From the NCBI GenBank assembly GCA_000727475.1, contig KL647304.1, positions 598,272 through 662,271 on the forward strand: 64,000 bases of DNA. The letters are read 5' to 3'. Below, in pieces: positions 1-12,500 of this stretch. The position numbers and the translations under genes are program-made. The notes below the pieces were generated by a model. It was given only the letters and a program-made list of their open reading frames with translations, made no database searches and had not been told where the DNA came from. Source of the stretch: Sarcocystis neurona. Its lineage: Eukaryota > Apicomplexa > Conoidasida > Eucoccidiorida > Sarcocystidae. Position 1 is the stretch's first letter; each line of letters opens with the position of its first letter.

Positions 1-2389
1 CTCACAGCAGGTATCACCTACAGGCGATCCATGCGGCAGTTTGGCGTGTTTGTAGAGAAGTACGATTTTCTGAATGCGGGCATCGGCCCATCGCTTCGCT
101 ACAATAGTAGGGAAGAAATAGGCACCGTTCTGCCAACGCACGTGATGTACGGCGAACGGAAAGTGCTCAACGTTGCAGGTATGAAGCTGGAGTTGCTTCA
201 CGCCCCTGGTGAGAGCAAGGATCAGCTGGTGGTTTGGCTCCCTGAGAAAAAACTCCTCATAGGTGCTGACAATGTATACAAATCGATGCCAAATATATAC
301 GCTATCCGAGGCACAGAGACACGGGACTGCAACTACTGGATTGCCTCATTAGACATGATGCGCTCCTTGCAGCCCGAGTTTCTCGTGCTGGGCCACACGC
401 GTCCTTTGACGGGTCGTGAATACATAGCCTCGACGCTGCTTGCCTACAGGGATGCGATTCAGTTTATACACGACCAGACTCTGCGCTATATGAACAAAGG
501 ATACTACGCCAACGACATCGCGCACATGGTGAAGCTGCCTCCACACCTCTCGTCCCATCCGTTTTTACAACCTTTCTACGGAACGGTGCCCTGGGCAGTG
601 AAAGCCATTTTCACGCACTACATGGGGTGGTTCAGCGGGAATCCCGAGGATCTCGCTGTCATGAGCACTCAAGAGAAAGCAGAGACTTTCCTCAGTCTTG
701 CGGGGAACGTGCAGAACCTTCTTGCACACGCTCTGAAAAACTTACGGGAGGGACACGTGCAGAGAGCCTTAGAGTTCGCTAGCGCTGCTCACCACGTCGC
801 ACCCGCCTCTGCAGAGGCAAAAACTTTGAAAATACTTGCGCTCAGAGCAACAGCGGCGAAACAGCAGGCCGCCACTGGTGAGACCGCTTTGCCTTCGCTC
901 ACTCCATTCACAGCTCTACCGTACGAGTTTCAATGGGATTAGTCATCCACGCTGTTTTGTGCCAACACGCATACTCATTTAGATATACCGACAGATGGGC
1001 ACGAATGCACTTGGCAGGCTTCGACCTATTTCTTGAGTTTACATGTGCGTGCGTACGTAGCGGGCCATAATTAAACGCAGGTGGAAACCGTATCTCGGTT
1101 TTCACAATGTTTTTCTGGTTTTGTGCATATTAGTGCACATTCACGTATACGAGCACGTGAGCACAGAGTCAGGTTCGTGTGCGCACACTAGTGTGCATCT
1201 GCACATGTACGAATGTACGTTAACATGAGTGCTTCAGCAATTTCTTTTTATGTGAGGCTCCTGATGTCGACGTTACGGCGGTCCGCTTTACTGCTGAAGC
1301 AGCTGCGTCGGCGACCTACCTCCTTCGAAGCACACCGAGGAACTACGAGTTTCCACACGCGTCTATCTGAGTATGTATGTATGTAGTACGTGGGTTCCTA
1401 GGATCATCTTGCTCTCTTAGAGATATCTAGCCCTTTCTTTATTACCTTTGACGAAACAGATGTGAAAAACTGTCAAGATATGCCGTTTTTCGTGTGAGCT
1501 TTTTCCATTGACGGCCACAACCACTCTTCGTGCTTTACGGATTTCTGTGTTATGTGCACCTAATTTGCAGCGTTTAAAAAGGAGAATATATTGACTCTCT
1601 TCTACTTGTCTGCTATTAGTGCTGTGACTGTCTCTCCGTGCTGCGTGTCTGTGTGTTTCCCGCTCTGTTATTTACTTGTTGCTGTATGTTATCCACGTAC
1701 CTGTGTTTGTCGAAGGATATATAACTACTTTGTTGCTCACGCACACAGTTCTCCACGTTTCTGAACACTCCAGGCTTCATTCTTTACGGGATGATGAATT
1801 CTTGCGTGTTCCGCAACAATCGACTCCGCGTGCAGTATCTAGTCTGCAGTGCTGCCACGTGCCACCCATATTTCCACGTGAAGCTCAATGATCATCATTA
1901 GTGTGTCTGCTGCAACACTGAAACCGAGAATTCATGATTAGTTTCTGTTGCCTTTCCAAATGTATTCTCTCAGGTCGAAACTGGTTCCTCACAGCTGCGT
2001 TAGAGTTAGAGGGTCATGCAGAGCTGCGCTTGAGTGACTCGCAGAAACGGCAAACGCTCTCAAAACTTTCTATGCAACAAGTGTTTGAATTGCTTCCCGC
2101 ACGCCTTGTTCCCGAGCGGGCAGTTGACCTCGAATGTGTGCTCGAATTTCACTTCACCGATGTAGAGGAACACGCATGCGTACATTACCGCAGAGGCATC
2201 GCTTACCAGAAGTGGCCCTGCGAAAAAACCGCTGACGTAGTTGTGAAAACTAGTAGCGACGTATGGCTCGGCATTCTCAACAAAGACAGAAGTCCTGCCC
2301 TTGCAGTTGTTACTGGAGACCTCCATATTACCGGCTCTCTCGTGACACTTGTCCGAGCTCTTCTAAGCGTGGAGCTTGAAGCCGACTGA
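1..2389 (+). CDS. alkyl sulfatase, 3' part (metallo-beta-lactamase fold, SdsA1/BDS1-like); exons 1-877 and 1974-2389
   Basis: Family role: hydrolysis of primary alkyl sulfates such as dodecyl sulfate by a binuclear-zinc metallo-beta-lactamase domain, followed by a dimerisation domain and an SCP2-like C-terminal domain. Seen here: the end of the MBL domain (LIGADNVYKSMPN, RGTETRDCNYW and LVLGHTRPLTG, which carry the later metal-site positions), a helical middle, and a C-terminal SCP2-like part ending LEAD. The HxHxDH metal motif and the N-terminus lie upstream of the window, so the gene is partial. The frame is open from base 1. The ATG at 31 is internal: a Tyr-Arg-Arg-Ser motif typical of the family precedes it. 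The first exon ends at 877 with donor GTGAGA and the second starts at 1974 after TTCTCTCAG. Both are phase 1 and join as QAAT-G-RNWFLTAALEL, which is the family sequence. Reading through the donor gives a false stop at 942. The intron is 1,096 bp. The next gene is convergent. Confidence 0.85.
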
Positions 2390-4390
2390 AGAACGAGGAA
2401 ATCTATACCGACTGGAAGCAATTCAACGCTAAGTGGAAAGCGATTCCCGAGAACTTGATGGCGTAGGGCAGAATTCTGTCAATCACGCCTCCAAACAAGC
2501 GCACCAACAGCGGGACGGTGCAGGTATCTTGGAATATCATCAACGGGAACACCGTTCCACATGCACACTGAACCCCGGGCGTGGTGAGACAGTGCCCTGT
2601 AGGAAATGGATTTAACCGCTGAGGTTACGATGAGACGACGTAAATAAATTTGTGGACACTGAGGTAGACCTCTGAGTGAGGGCTAGTCTGCCAGTGCTAC
2701 AAAAGAAACAAAGTCTTGCTCTTTGCACTCGCGCAACTGTTCAAGGAACATATCCAGGACCTTCCACCTCTGTCGGCACTCGCATCTGAAAATACGGATA
2801 CGTGAGAGACATGTAGAATGTCTAAAAAATGGCCGCTAGCTGTGTACGTAGACAAACACACCTACACACACACGCGCACGTATACACGCACGTGGGACAA
2901 AATGTCAAGACAACTCATGTGCATATCCTCACAGCAGTTTCAGTCCTTTTGCAGTTTTAGAGCTTGTACTTGCTTACAGACTGATATACGTAGCAATTCT
3001 CAGAAGTCAGTAGCCGTGTGTCCGTGGTTGCCCCAGATCACATACGAGTTCGCGCGTAAGTGTTTGTCTCTCTTCACGCATATGCGTTGTCCGTCTGCAT
3101 CTATGCACGCATGGACCCAGCTACGGCTGTTCATCACCTTTGTCCGTACGTTCATGTTTCGTTGAAATACATCTGTAATACTCGTCTGCTTACGTACAGT
3201 GCACATGTGTATACATACATATATATATATATATACATATATACACACACACATATATGCATACATACATATATACATACATACATACATACATACACAC
3301 ATACGTATATGTGTTTTTCAGAACACATATTCTGAGCCCGATTCAGGACGGCGCAAACTCCTCCTAGTGTGCACCTGCGGACGATTTTGGAGCGATTCTT
3401 TGCGAACCTCTTCTTGTACACGAGGCACTCTGAAACTATACTGATTCTGCAAAGAGACGGTATGGTGCTTCTCGCCTGCGTGACATGGGAAGAATCGCTG
3501 CTGCTGAAGAGCCGATGAAGCCGTGCCGCGCGTCGTACTCCTTGACGTGCTCTGCAAGGCACCCACCTCTTTCGTTGTTGCTGACGATGCGCTGATGTAC
3601 CAGCGCGTCGACTCAAAATGCTTTGCTCGACAAAGCACCAACCTCTTTCATCAGGACGGCTGACTTGACAAGGTGTATCGATCGACCGGACTGCGCCAAC
3701 CTACCAGTGTTTTGCCTTTGATAAATACTGTGCCTGACTTTACAGCACGTCTGCGTCATGCTGTTGAAAAAATGCAGTTCAGTTGTGTGCTACCTTGGTG
3801 TTTTCATGTGTAGCGGTAGGCGCCGGCGTTACAGGGACTCAACGCGGATGGGACTGCGAAATCTGAAGTGGGTGTGCTTGCCCGTTATTACCTATCCACG
3901 TACACGTGTTGCGGAGAGCTACCTGTAGAGCGAACTTATGTACTTGTAACTCCTTTAAAACATGTGTCTCCGTGTGCACACAAAAACGTATGTATATATA
4001 CATATATATTTATGGACGTACACGTGTGATATTTATTCTACCCGCGTCCGTATATTAATCTCCGTCGCGTTGCGACTCCATTGATACAGCGATGTTTGAG
4101 TGCGGCAGAAGCACCAACACGTATGCGTAGTTCCATGTTTTCATACATAAATGCAAACGTGGATCAGCTTTATTCACGATAAACTCGTACGTACGGTGCT
4201 GAACAGTTTTTAGCGGGGAAAAGCACGCTCGGGCCCTCCAGGGTGTTGTGGCCGACGGCGCCCCTCTCTGATTCGTCAGCGTAGGCCTGCCCATACAAAG
4301 GGATCCACATACATATTTATTCATACACACGGGTTAGTATGCGTGTGCTTCTCAGATATAAGCGGGTTTGCCACGTTCTATGGAACTGAT
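2390..4390. other. intergenic region between two convergent 3' ends
   Basis: About 2 kb between the stop codons of the alkyl sulfatase gene and the TEX9-like gene. It should hold both 3' untranslated regions. The only clear structure is a TA/CA/TATG microsatellite cluster. Short open frames on both strands show no family motif or splice partner. Confidence 0.6.
3200..3313. repeat. compound microsatellite (TA)n-(CA)n-(TATG/TACA)n
   Basis: Alternating TA, then CA, then repeated CATA tetranucleotides run with few breaks. It translates into spurious Tyr/Ile/His/Thr frames on both strands, so the overlapping open frames here should not be taken as genes. Confidence 0.85.
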
Positions 4391-6505
4391 TCAATCAATG
4401 CGCAATATCTTAAGAAATTCCTCTTCAGAGAAGCTGAGCAGTCGAGCGGCCTCCATGTGCGCCTTTTGCTTTTTAAGGACGTCGATGAGTTTCATTTGTT
4501 TCTTGAAACCCTGAATAAGTTCATTTCGCTGACTCAGCAACCGTTTGTTTTCCGCCCCTAGCTTTTCGCATTCTTTGTGCAGGGAGGACGCAGTGTCATT
4601 TGTTTTGTTTTTAGAGGCTTTCAGTAGTTCTCTCAGAGCAGCAGCTTCTTCAGTGAGACGCTGCATGTGAGCTTCCTTTTTTTTTAGTTCTGACACGCTT
4701 TTTTGCGATGATGAGCTCAACCTGCGAAGACGAGTAGAAACGCAGGAAACCACTGCGTCTTTGCGAAATAGAAATACGTCTCTTAGACATACCTTGCCGA
4801 CTCCCCATAGAGCGCAGTCAAGGTAACGGAGATAAGAGTGGCCGCGGAGATGCCTTAAGAAAGGCCATCACTAATGCCAGTCTACACACTGACCATATAT
4901 CAATGATGCCAATTAGCACAAAGGCCATCACTAATGCCAGTCTACACACTGACCATATATCAGTGATGCCAATTAGCACAGTGAAAGCAGACACGAATAT
5001 TTTAATGCATAGAAGTGTTGCAGACACGTATGCGAATAGAGGAGGCAGTGCAACGAGACGTTTGTTGTTCTGTCTACCGACGTCAGCGTTTGTTGCCACG
5101 AAGCGGCCACGCATAATACTTCACGTGTGTGTACGGCATACCCGAATAGTTTTTCCGAACGCAGCCTCATGCGTACGTTTCCACGAAGAGGCCGTAAAAG
5201 TGAAAGTATCACTCCTTTGTCAACAACGTGTAGAACTTGCGCTAGTACCAGAAGGTGAGATTAAGTAGAGGAAAAGCAATGACATTGCCTTTTTCCTTGT
5301 GTTGTGTGAGCACTTTCCGTTCGGCGTAGCGACGTCAGACTGTTTGTTCACGTCTTCTTAGACAGAACCGCCCCAATTACATTGTAGGTGATGGAAAGGT
5401 GAGAGGAGCAACCCTGACCTTGCTGCGGAGCCGGCTGCTCATTCTAAACTACCGCAGCGCCACCAGTCTGCTAGGGATCACAAGAGCGCGTAAAGGCGAC
5501 GCCCTCCCCCAGATATCTTCGACAGCGTGTACTACGGACCTCGTAAAATTCAGCGCAATCATTCGCCGCTTTCACCTACCTGTTGATTTCAGCCTTCAGC
5601 TCAGTGACTGCTTTCTCCAAAATTTCCACCTTGCCGCACGATTCTGCGTGCGAACTTTTGGCACGCTCTGCCTGGAGAACTAACTGGTCAACCTTCTTCT
5701 TCAGTTTCTCATTCTCGCCCTCGAGGGTTACTTTTTGGCTCTTGCACTCGAAGAGTTCTTTCGCAAGGCTCTGTGTTTCTTTGAAGCGAGCGGATAACTC
5801 TTGCTGCAACACGAGCACCCTGTGGCGCTGCGCTTCTAACGCGGCAACAAGTGCATCTCTTTCTCTGCAGCTGCCATTTGTCGTGCATGAATTCGCTTCC
5901 GCTGCTTCCCTGCTCGGAAGGAACACTGCGCTGTACTCCTCGCGGACACCGCTGCCAACGTCCTCACATGCCACATACGGGTCTTTTAATACGGCCTCAC
6001 GCAGGTGCACGTGTTCTTTAATATGTTTGCCCCTTTCTCCTGCTGTGGCATCCACGTCTGATGCTGTTAATGGTGCTGCCGCTTGCGGGCACCCACCAGG
6101 TGATTCACCGTCGCCAGAATAAAGAGGAAAGCGTTCCACGCCTGCTGTTCTGGCGCGGCGAACGCCAGTTTCACGTGTGTCGCTATTGCTTCCACCCTGC
6201 GTATGGCGGTTGTCATCGGAGGTTTTGCAGCATCCTTCCCTCTGATTGAGAGCGGACGAAGCAGAATGTGCACGTGCAGATGAGGAAGAAGATGTCGTGT
6301 CTGCCCTTTTAGGTGACACAGCGGGAACGTCAGGACCCCGCGCCCTCTGTTCCACTGCATGCAGTGCTTGTTGTCGTTTCTTCTCTAACTCTATATCCAG
6401 TTGCACCAGCTGCTGCTCGCGAAGACGGAAGTGATGTACTGTTTCTGGCAAAAGACAAGATGTCAGCGAATCAGGGTCGCTCTTTACGGTATTAAAGAGA
6501 TCCAT
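4391..6505 (-). CDS. coiled-coil protein with TEX9-like C-terminus; exons 5580-6505 and 4391-4721
   Basis: Two exons encode about 418 residues. Exon 1 opens with a Glu/Lys/Gln-rich helix (near residues 25-50), passes through a Ser/Thr-rich, low-order middle, and ends in about 85 residues of coiled coil rich in Glu, Lys and Leu. Exon 2 continues the coil and ends with QMKLIDVLKKQKAHMEAARL followed by LSFSEEEFLKIL. This closely resembles my memory of the C-terminus of TEX9, a protein linked to cilia and centriolar satellites. The donor at 5579 (CAG|GTAGGT) and the acceptor at 4722 (TCTTCGCAG|G) are both phase 2 and join as AEIN-R-LSSSSQ. The ATG at 6505 is the first in the open frame; the frame extends slightly upstream, so a small 5' exon is possible. 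A flagellar role would fit the flagellate microgametes of coccidia, but that is inference. The family call rests on one short motif. Confidence 0.65.
4861..4980. repeat. 60-bp tandem duplication in the intron of the TEX9-like gene
   Basis: Bases 4861-4920 and 4921-4980 are the same 60-bp unit with one difference (A at 4903, G at 4963). The repeat lies wholly inside the intron (4722-5579), so it does not alter the protein. The near-identity suggests a recent event. Confidence 0.95.
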
Positions 6506-9500
6506 CCTCAGCAAAAGGTACTGCCAGACGCTGCAGGATACCGCGGTACGAAAAGGGTGCAGAGACTGGAAATGCGGGTCACGTGTCTAGGTGTGTAAAG
6601 CTCGGCGTGTTTGTACGTAGACCCGCCTGAGTAGGTTTGACTGCGGCATTGCAAAACAGCTATAGTTTCTTTGAATGCGTGCCCTGTTAGATGGGTTCGA
6701 AGAATGCGATGTACCTTACTTTCTACCCTGCATCTGCCATGAGGTTCTAAACATCATGTAACAATTTACACACATACTTCGCATAGACCTGATATACATG
6801 ATGTAATTTAGATCGCGTGGCCATTACTATCTTCAGGGCTCCGCAGCTTTAATTCTCCGACGCGAGGCATCCCATCTGTGCCATTTTCCGTATCATGCTG
6901 ACAGGTGTTATCCGGATAGCTCTTCGCGCATCTAAAATGTAAGAATGCGTACACCAAGAATGGAGTTCGAGCAGAAAGATATGCCTACGTCGAATCGGGT
7001 CCCACCTGTTTTTTATCGAGTTAAACGTCTCCTTGTCTCGTGCCTGCGCGCACATACGTATTTTCTGCGCGTGCGGCCTTTATGTAAGTTTACTTGAACA
7101 TACGTTACTACACGTTCATGACAGAACTCGCCAGCGCTTATATACGCATTCATAGGTAACGACGTCTCAGTTGACTACAGATCGACACACCTTTCTAGCT
7201 GCATGGAGACAGTATGGGGCGGCAACTGCTGTGGGGGAATCGCTGCTGCATACTTGCATGTGTGAATTTAAATGAAAATGCCGCGCTCCCCCACCGAGTC
7301 GTGTACCAACTCATATTTTCTCTTTTGAGAGTACCTCCTGCTCTGTGTACATGATATTTCATTCCCGCCCACCCAGACACAGAAATGCAACTGTACTCAC
7401 ATAACAAGACTCACAGGAAGTAAATACGGCTGCATGCTCGTACACACACACTTAGTTACGCGGGCGACAGGGCTAGCAGCCCCATCTGTTTCTACTTCAC
7501 CCTAATAGCGAAGCCAGTGCCCTTATGTGTACGTCTCAACCCCCTCATTCTACCATGGACGATAGAGCACGTGGGCAGTAGACTGTAGAATGCAGGATAA
7601 TACCGCACACGTATTTGCTTTCACATACGATGCTGCAGTTTCTCGCCCCACAACCAGCACATTCCTGCAAGCGTCTACCGTCACCAGTGCTTCCTTCCTT
7701 TCTCTTAGTAGGGATCCTAAACATTCGCGGGAGGAACACCCGCAAATACTCTCCAGTCTCGTAGACTCCCGCAGATGGTGATCTACTGATCTACGCCACT
7801 GGACGGAGTCTCTTACTCCTTTTCTTCTCCCCCACACCGGGGTGGGATCCGTATGAGTATTTCCTTGAAGCAGCGGCTAATATGAAGTGAAAACCAGGTA
7901 CAGGATGCAGCAGTACATACTGCGTTAGAGTCGGAGAAGCCGCGCACGCGTGCAGGCATTGGGCCACACGACTGACAACACGTGACAGAGGGCTTCCTCT
8001 CTTCTAAATAGAAAACACACATGACTCGAACCACGCTCTGCGATGCGCACATGCGCCTTGTGACCGTCCATGCGTAGAAGGACGAAGGCTAGACGTGATT
8101 CTCTTTGTGTGGACGCACATACCTACGTACGTAAGTCTCTTCGTGCAGACACTTCGGCGCATCCAGTAGAATGGGCGTACACAGGAAGAAAGAAACCCCT
8201 GCTCTTCCGTAGCCTGCTACCTACACGAGAGTAGTACATGGAGAAGGGCTTCCAGTCGGGATGGGAACGCCTCGAACCCAAGAGATTCACTGTTTTCGAG
8301 CTGGGTTGCCACACTTACAGACGACAGTGAAGACCACGACCAACATCGGGAATGTTGGACATCCGCGCAACGTGAAGAATCTACTCACGGCTACTGTTCT
8401 CCGTTTACCGCGAAATGCTAGGGATACCGTACTCACGCTTTTTCTTGCATTTTTTGCGCAGCACGATCACACACACACGCGGAGAAAATGCGTGTGCGTA
8501 GAATGCTTGTGCTGTTTTGTACTTCTTATTTACAGAGTTCATATAGGGCGTCGGCCACTAGAAAGGTAGGAAGCCTTGCTTGTACACGGGGCGACAGAGG
8601 GGGCACCTGCTGCCCTGTTTGGCCGCCCATCGGCTGAGGAGCTGCGATCTTGACGTCACTCGACTTCAGTCAAAATGGAATGCGCGTTGCTGCAGAGATA
8701 GTTAAGTCAGATATTATACTATGAGGCTTGTCCTGTTTTGTCGGTCGTCAACTCCTGCTCTTGTCGAGCGTACCCTGCACAGGCACATACCGGCACAAAG
8801 TAGCCGCATTGCCGTCTTCCATTTGCGTCCAGCGTCGGGAGCCACGTACCCAGAAGTACCTCAATGAGAAGATGCACACGTGAGCCCTTGTAATCATGTT
8901 TCCATCATCCTACGTGCAAAAATGTGGTTTAGCCCTCCGTACATTTGTCTCCTTTCATGTAGAGTTATGTATCCACGTGGAAACAACGAACACGTCGGCG
9001 TTGGAGAAGGCGGTAGCAGACACGTCGTTCTATTTACCAAGAAGAGGCGCAGGCTGTGTCACAGTTTCAGTGTTTGCCTCCTCTTGATGCCTTCACTGAG
9101 CTGAAGAAACAAAGACATACGCACATAGGCTCTGCCCCAGTGTCAGTATTTGCCTCTGCTTGATGTTGCACTGAAAGGAGAAATACAAAACAGGCACGTT
9201 AAGAAGTGCATACGTCTGTGCAGAATAACATCTGCGTACGGTTCACAATACGATTGAATGCGGGAACAAGCGCCGACGGCACTAACACATATATGCGGTC
9301 ACGTCCCACTGTGAACGTAGCCAGACGAATGCCGTCACACATGAAACACACCTCTGTACTCATACACATCCGAAGTTACGCAGTTGTCCCTGTATGCGTG
9401 ATTTACAAGTATACGTGCGTACGCATTCGGGGAGTCCATTCTGCATCGAGACTGACTCCTCGTGCTCGACGTGATGAAACAGGCTCTTTGCAACTCTTCC

Positions 9501-12500
9501 TCTGCATCGAAAGGCATCATCGATGCGTTTGTAAAAGGCCAGATTTACAGTGCGTGCACACAGGAGAGACGGTTTGAACACCGCGTATTTAGTTTGATGA
9601 AGAAAAAGTAATTCCACATAGGCAGCCCGTTGTTGTGGCCTTTTCGAGTTAAGCCGCAGGTTGCTGTACTCGTTGCCTGGAACGCATTCAAATTTCTTGT
9701 TACTGCAGTGTTCATTGTTCAACGCAGCCGCTAAAACTCCTTCTGGCAACGCTTTTTTTCTTCTCTGTACACATAGTTTTAGCATACCAGTGTGCCTCCC
9801 CCACGCCACTGGCGCAGCAATATGCGGGCCTGTCCTAGGGGAGACCTGCAGGAGTAGGGCTGCAGCATATGCCTCTGTGCAGATACGCTATCTTCGGAAC
9901 CTATCTGCGTGCAACGTATGGCGTCTGTATACACTGTTCGCCATACGGCGTGCAACTTTCAGCTTCTACAGCCGTGTAGCAGTGTCCTAATAGTTTTGCA
10001 CGTTGATTCCAGCACTGAACACTTACATATTAGGTGCCTGCTCACTCACAAAGCTGGCAATGTTTACATTTGGAGAGTGAAGAATAGAGCGGCGCACTGG
10101 TGGACTGTCTTGTTCCCGTCTGGTCGCAACTGTGTTCCGAGTTATCGCGTAATCACGAAGTAGGTCTACTGTATGCAAATGCATTTCTATAGCTGTGTAT
10201 ATATTCAAATGTGGCGGCATAAGGATACGAATATACAAGCATATTAAACAGTCCGCACTTCTGCATTCTTGCGCGCGTACACATGGCTCAACTGGGCTCT
10301 CTGACTCTGGACGCACCACGCACTTTTCTGCCTGGGCCAGAGTAGCTCGCCGATTACGTATGGCAGACGAGTGCAGCGTAGGGGTACGTTCTTCACGCAC
10401 TTTTAGTTGAACATTTTGGCGTCTCATATACATTCGTCTTCCTGTGCAAACTGGTGCCCGTCCGTGTACCGTTCCAAGCGAAGGTTCACCACCTACGTGT
10501 CTATGCATTTATATATACATATATGTAGTTCCAGGTTACATTTTGCACTTTCCTCATATACATATATATGCATGGGTTTGTGACGTGTAGACGTATGCTC
10601 TCAAAAGTGAAACGCGTCTCTCCAGAGCGTGTCGGCCAGTGCAGCAGACCACGACCGTATACGGCAGGGCGTGAGCGCTTTACATCTGTCTCGCTTCTAC
10701 ACACCTGGACGATAAAGGGCATGCACCGCGATACACCAAAGCGCGTGTATCATACGGTGTACAAACATATGTAGACATTCCTGCACATAACCTCGTGCAC
10801 TTCTGCTGGAAGCCGCCTCTCTGCAATGGAGTATTACTCGTGCAGTATATTTTGATCGCGTCTCACTCCGGGCAGAACGCTTCATATACTTCCACCATCT
10901 ACACGCTTAGTGATAATATCGGGGCAATACACGAAAATCTATATCCCAGTTTACGTATATACACATCTACATCTCTCTCTCTCTATATATATACATATAT
11001 ATCTATGACACAACCGTGTAGTCACACCTGCCTGACGTATCTTTCTGCGAAGCGGCCGCAGTCTTGCCGCGCACTCGATCCGTTGTGAATGCGACACAGA
11101 CACATTTTCGCGGTTTAAGACAGGTTTGGCAAGGCACTTCACTTATGCTGTGTCAGAAGCGAGCAGCACATTTACGACAACGTACATCGTCAGTTTACAA
11201 CCGTTCGTTTGTGCTCCTTGAAACAGTGGCAGGGGGGACCTTTACCTTGAAGAGTTACGTACTTTTGTGTTTGCACTGTCACCTTTACCATCTTCAGCGC
11301 GTCCACGCAGAAACGGTGTGGCAGGCGATTCTTTGCTGCTACAAAAATGCCTGCAGTGCCCTTTGTACTTTACACGCATTCACCGGTTCTCTGGGAACCG
11401 TCTCTTTTGTACATCGGCGGGATGCGAAGTTTCTGCGGCGAGTTTGGACGCGCAGGTACACTCAAGCACATCACCCAAGCTACACAAGAACAACGTGTCT
11501 TTGCCAGAGTGATTCGTAGTTCCCGGGACGTGTCCAGGTGGATGACGTGGCCTTATCCTGCCGCCTCTTCTCGCGCTTACCTTCAAGTTTCACATCCTGG
11601 CGAGTGTGGGATCAGCGTGCACCGTGCAGGCGACTCCCCGCATGTACGTGTCAACGCATGTGTCTAGGCGGCCCCGCTGGGCTTCCTCCTGCATCGTTAG
11701 TGTGCGCACGTGGAAACGTGCGCCTCGAGTGCGTTTTGTTCCACAAATATCAGTAGTCACGAAACAAACAGCTTTACGCGTTTGCCCACGCATAAATACC
11801 GGTGTGTGTGCCCGTACGTACGCGTACACACTATACACGTGTGTGTGCATATGATTAGCCAGCACACGTGGACAGCTAATTTGTGGCGTTGAGGGACATC
11901 TGAATTCCTGCCCTGTTAGTAACGGTGACTGACGCGGTCGCTTCCCATTCTCGAACACACGCATGCGATGTGCGTAGTTGTGGTCTACATGGCAACGTCA
12001 CGCATTCTGCACAGACGTACTCAAAGCTTCGCGTCCTCGACGCGGTTTGCTTCAGTTCATTACTTCTTCGCAGTTTGTAAACCGGTATCTTCCGTCTGTA
12101 CAGGGTATGTATGACGCGTGTGTGTAAGCGTATACACGTTCGTCAATGCACATACATGTTTCCTCCTGCGACGGGTGCGGTGGAAGAGCCTCTGGCTGTC
12201 TTCACGCGTGTCTTCCGTATTTCCTCTGCAAGGTGTAAGTATGGCGCGCGTGTCTAGACCTATACACCTTCGTTACTATAAATACGTGTCTCCCGTCCAG
12301 ACGTGCGCCGTAAAGACATTCTCTGTGATTCTCAAGGATCTATGCTGCATCTTGGTTCATATTGCGTGCCCTTCTGAGAAATCGAAAGGCAGATATATAT
12401 ATATATATATATGTATGTATGCCGATTTAGAGACGACACACATTCTACACCGTTACACGAGAATTCGCGCGTATCTAAAAGATAGGAACAGAGAGACATA

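Noticed and set aside
8255..8290. TTCGAG-containing stretch that resembles a tRNA T-arm
   Set aside because: The flanking five-base stems do not pair, and no D-arm or anticodon arm can be drawn.
9360..9809. 149-codon minus-strand frame with fairly even composition
   Set aside because: No recognised motif, no matched splice sites and overlapping frames of similar length; not enough to call a gene.
11064..11667. Overlapping plus-strand frames
   Set aside because: Three frames are open together, none with a motif; likely chance in GC-balanced intergenic DNA.
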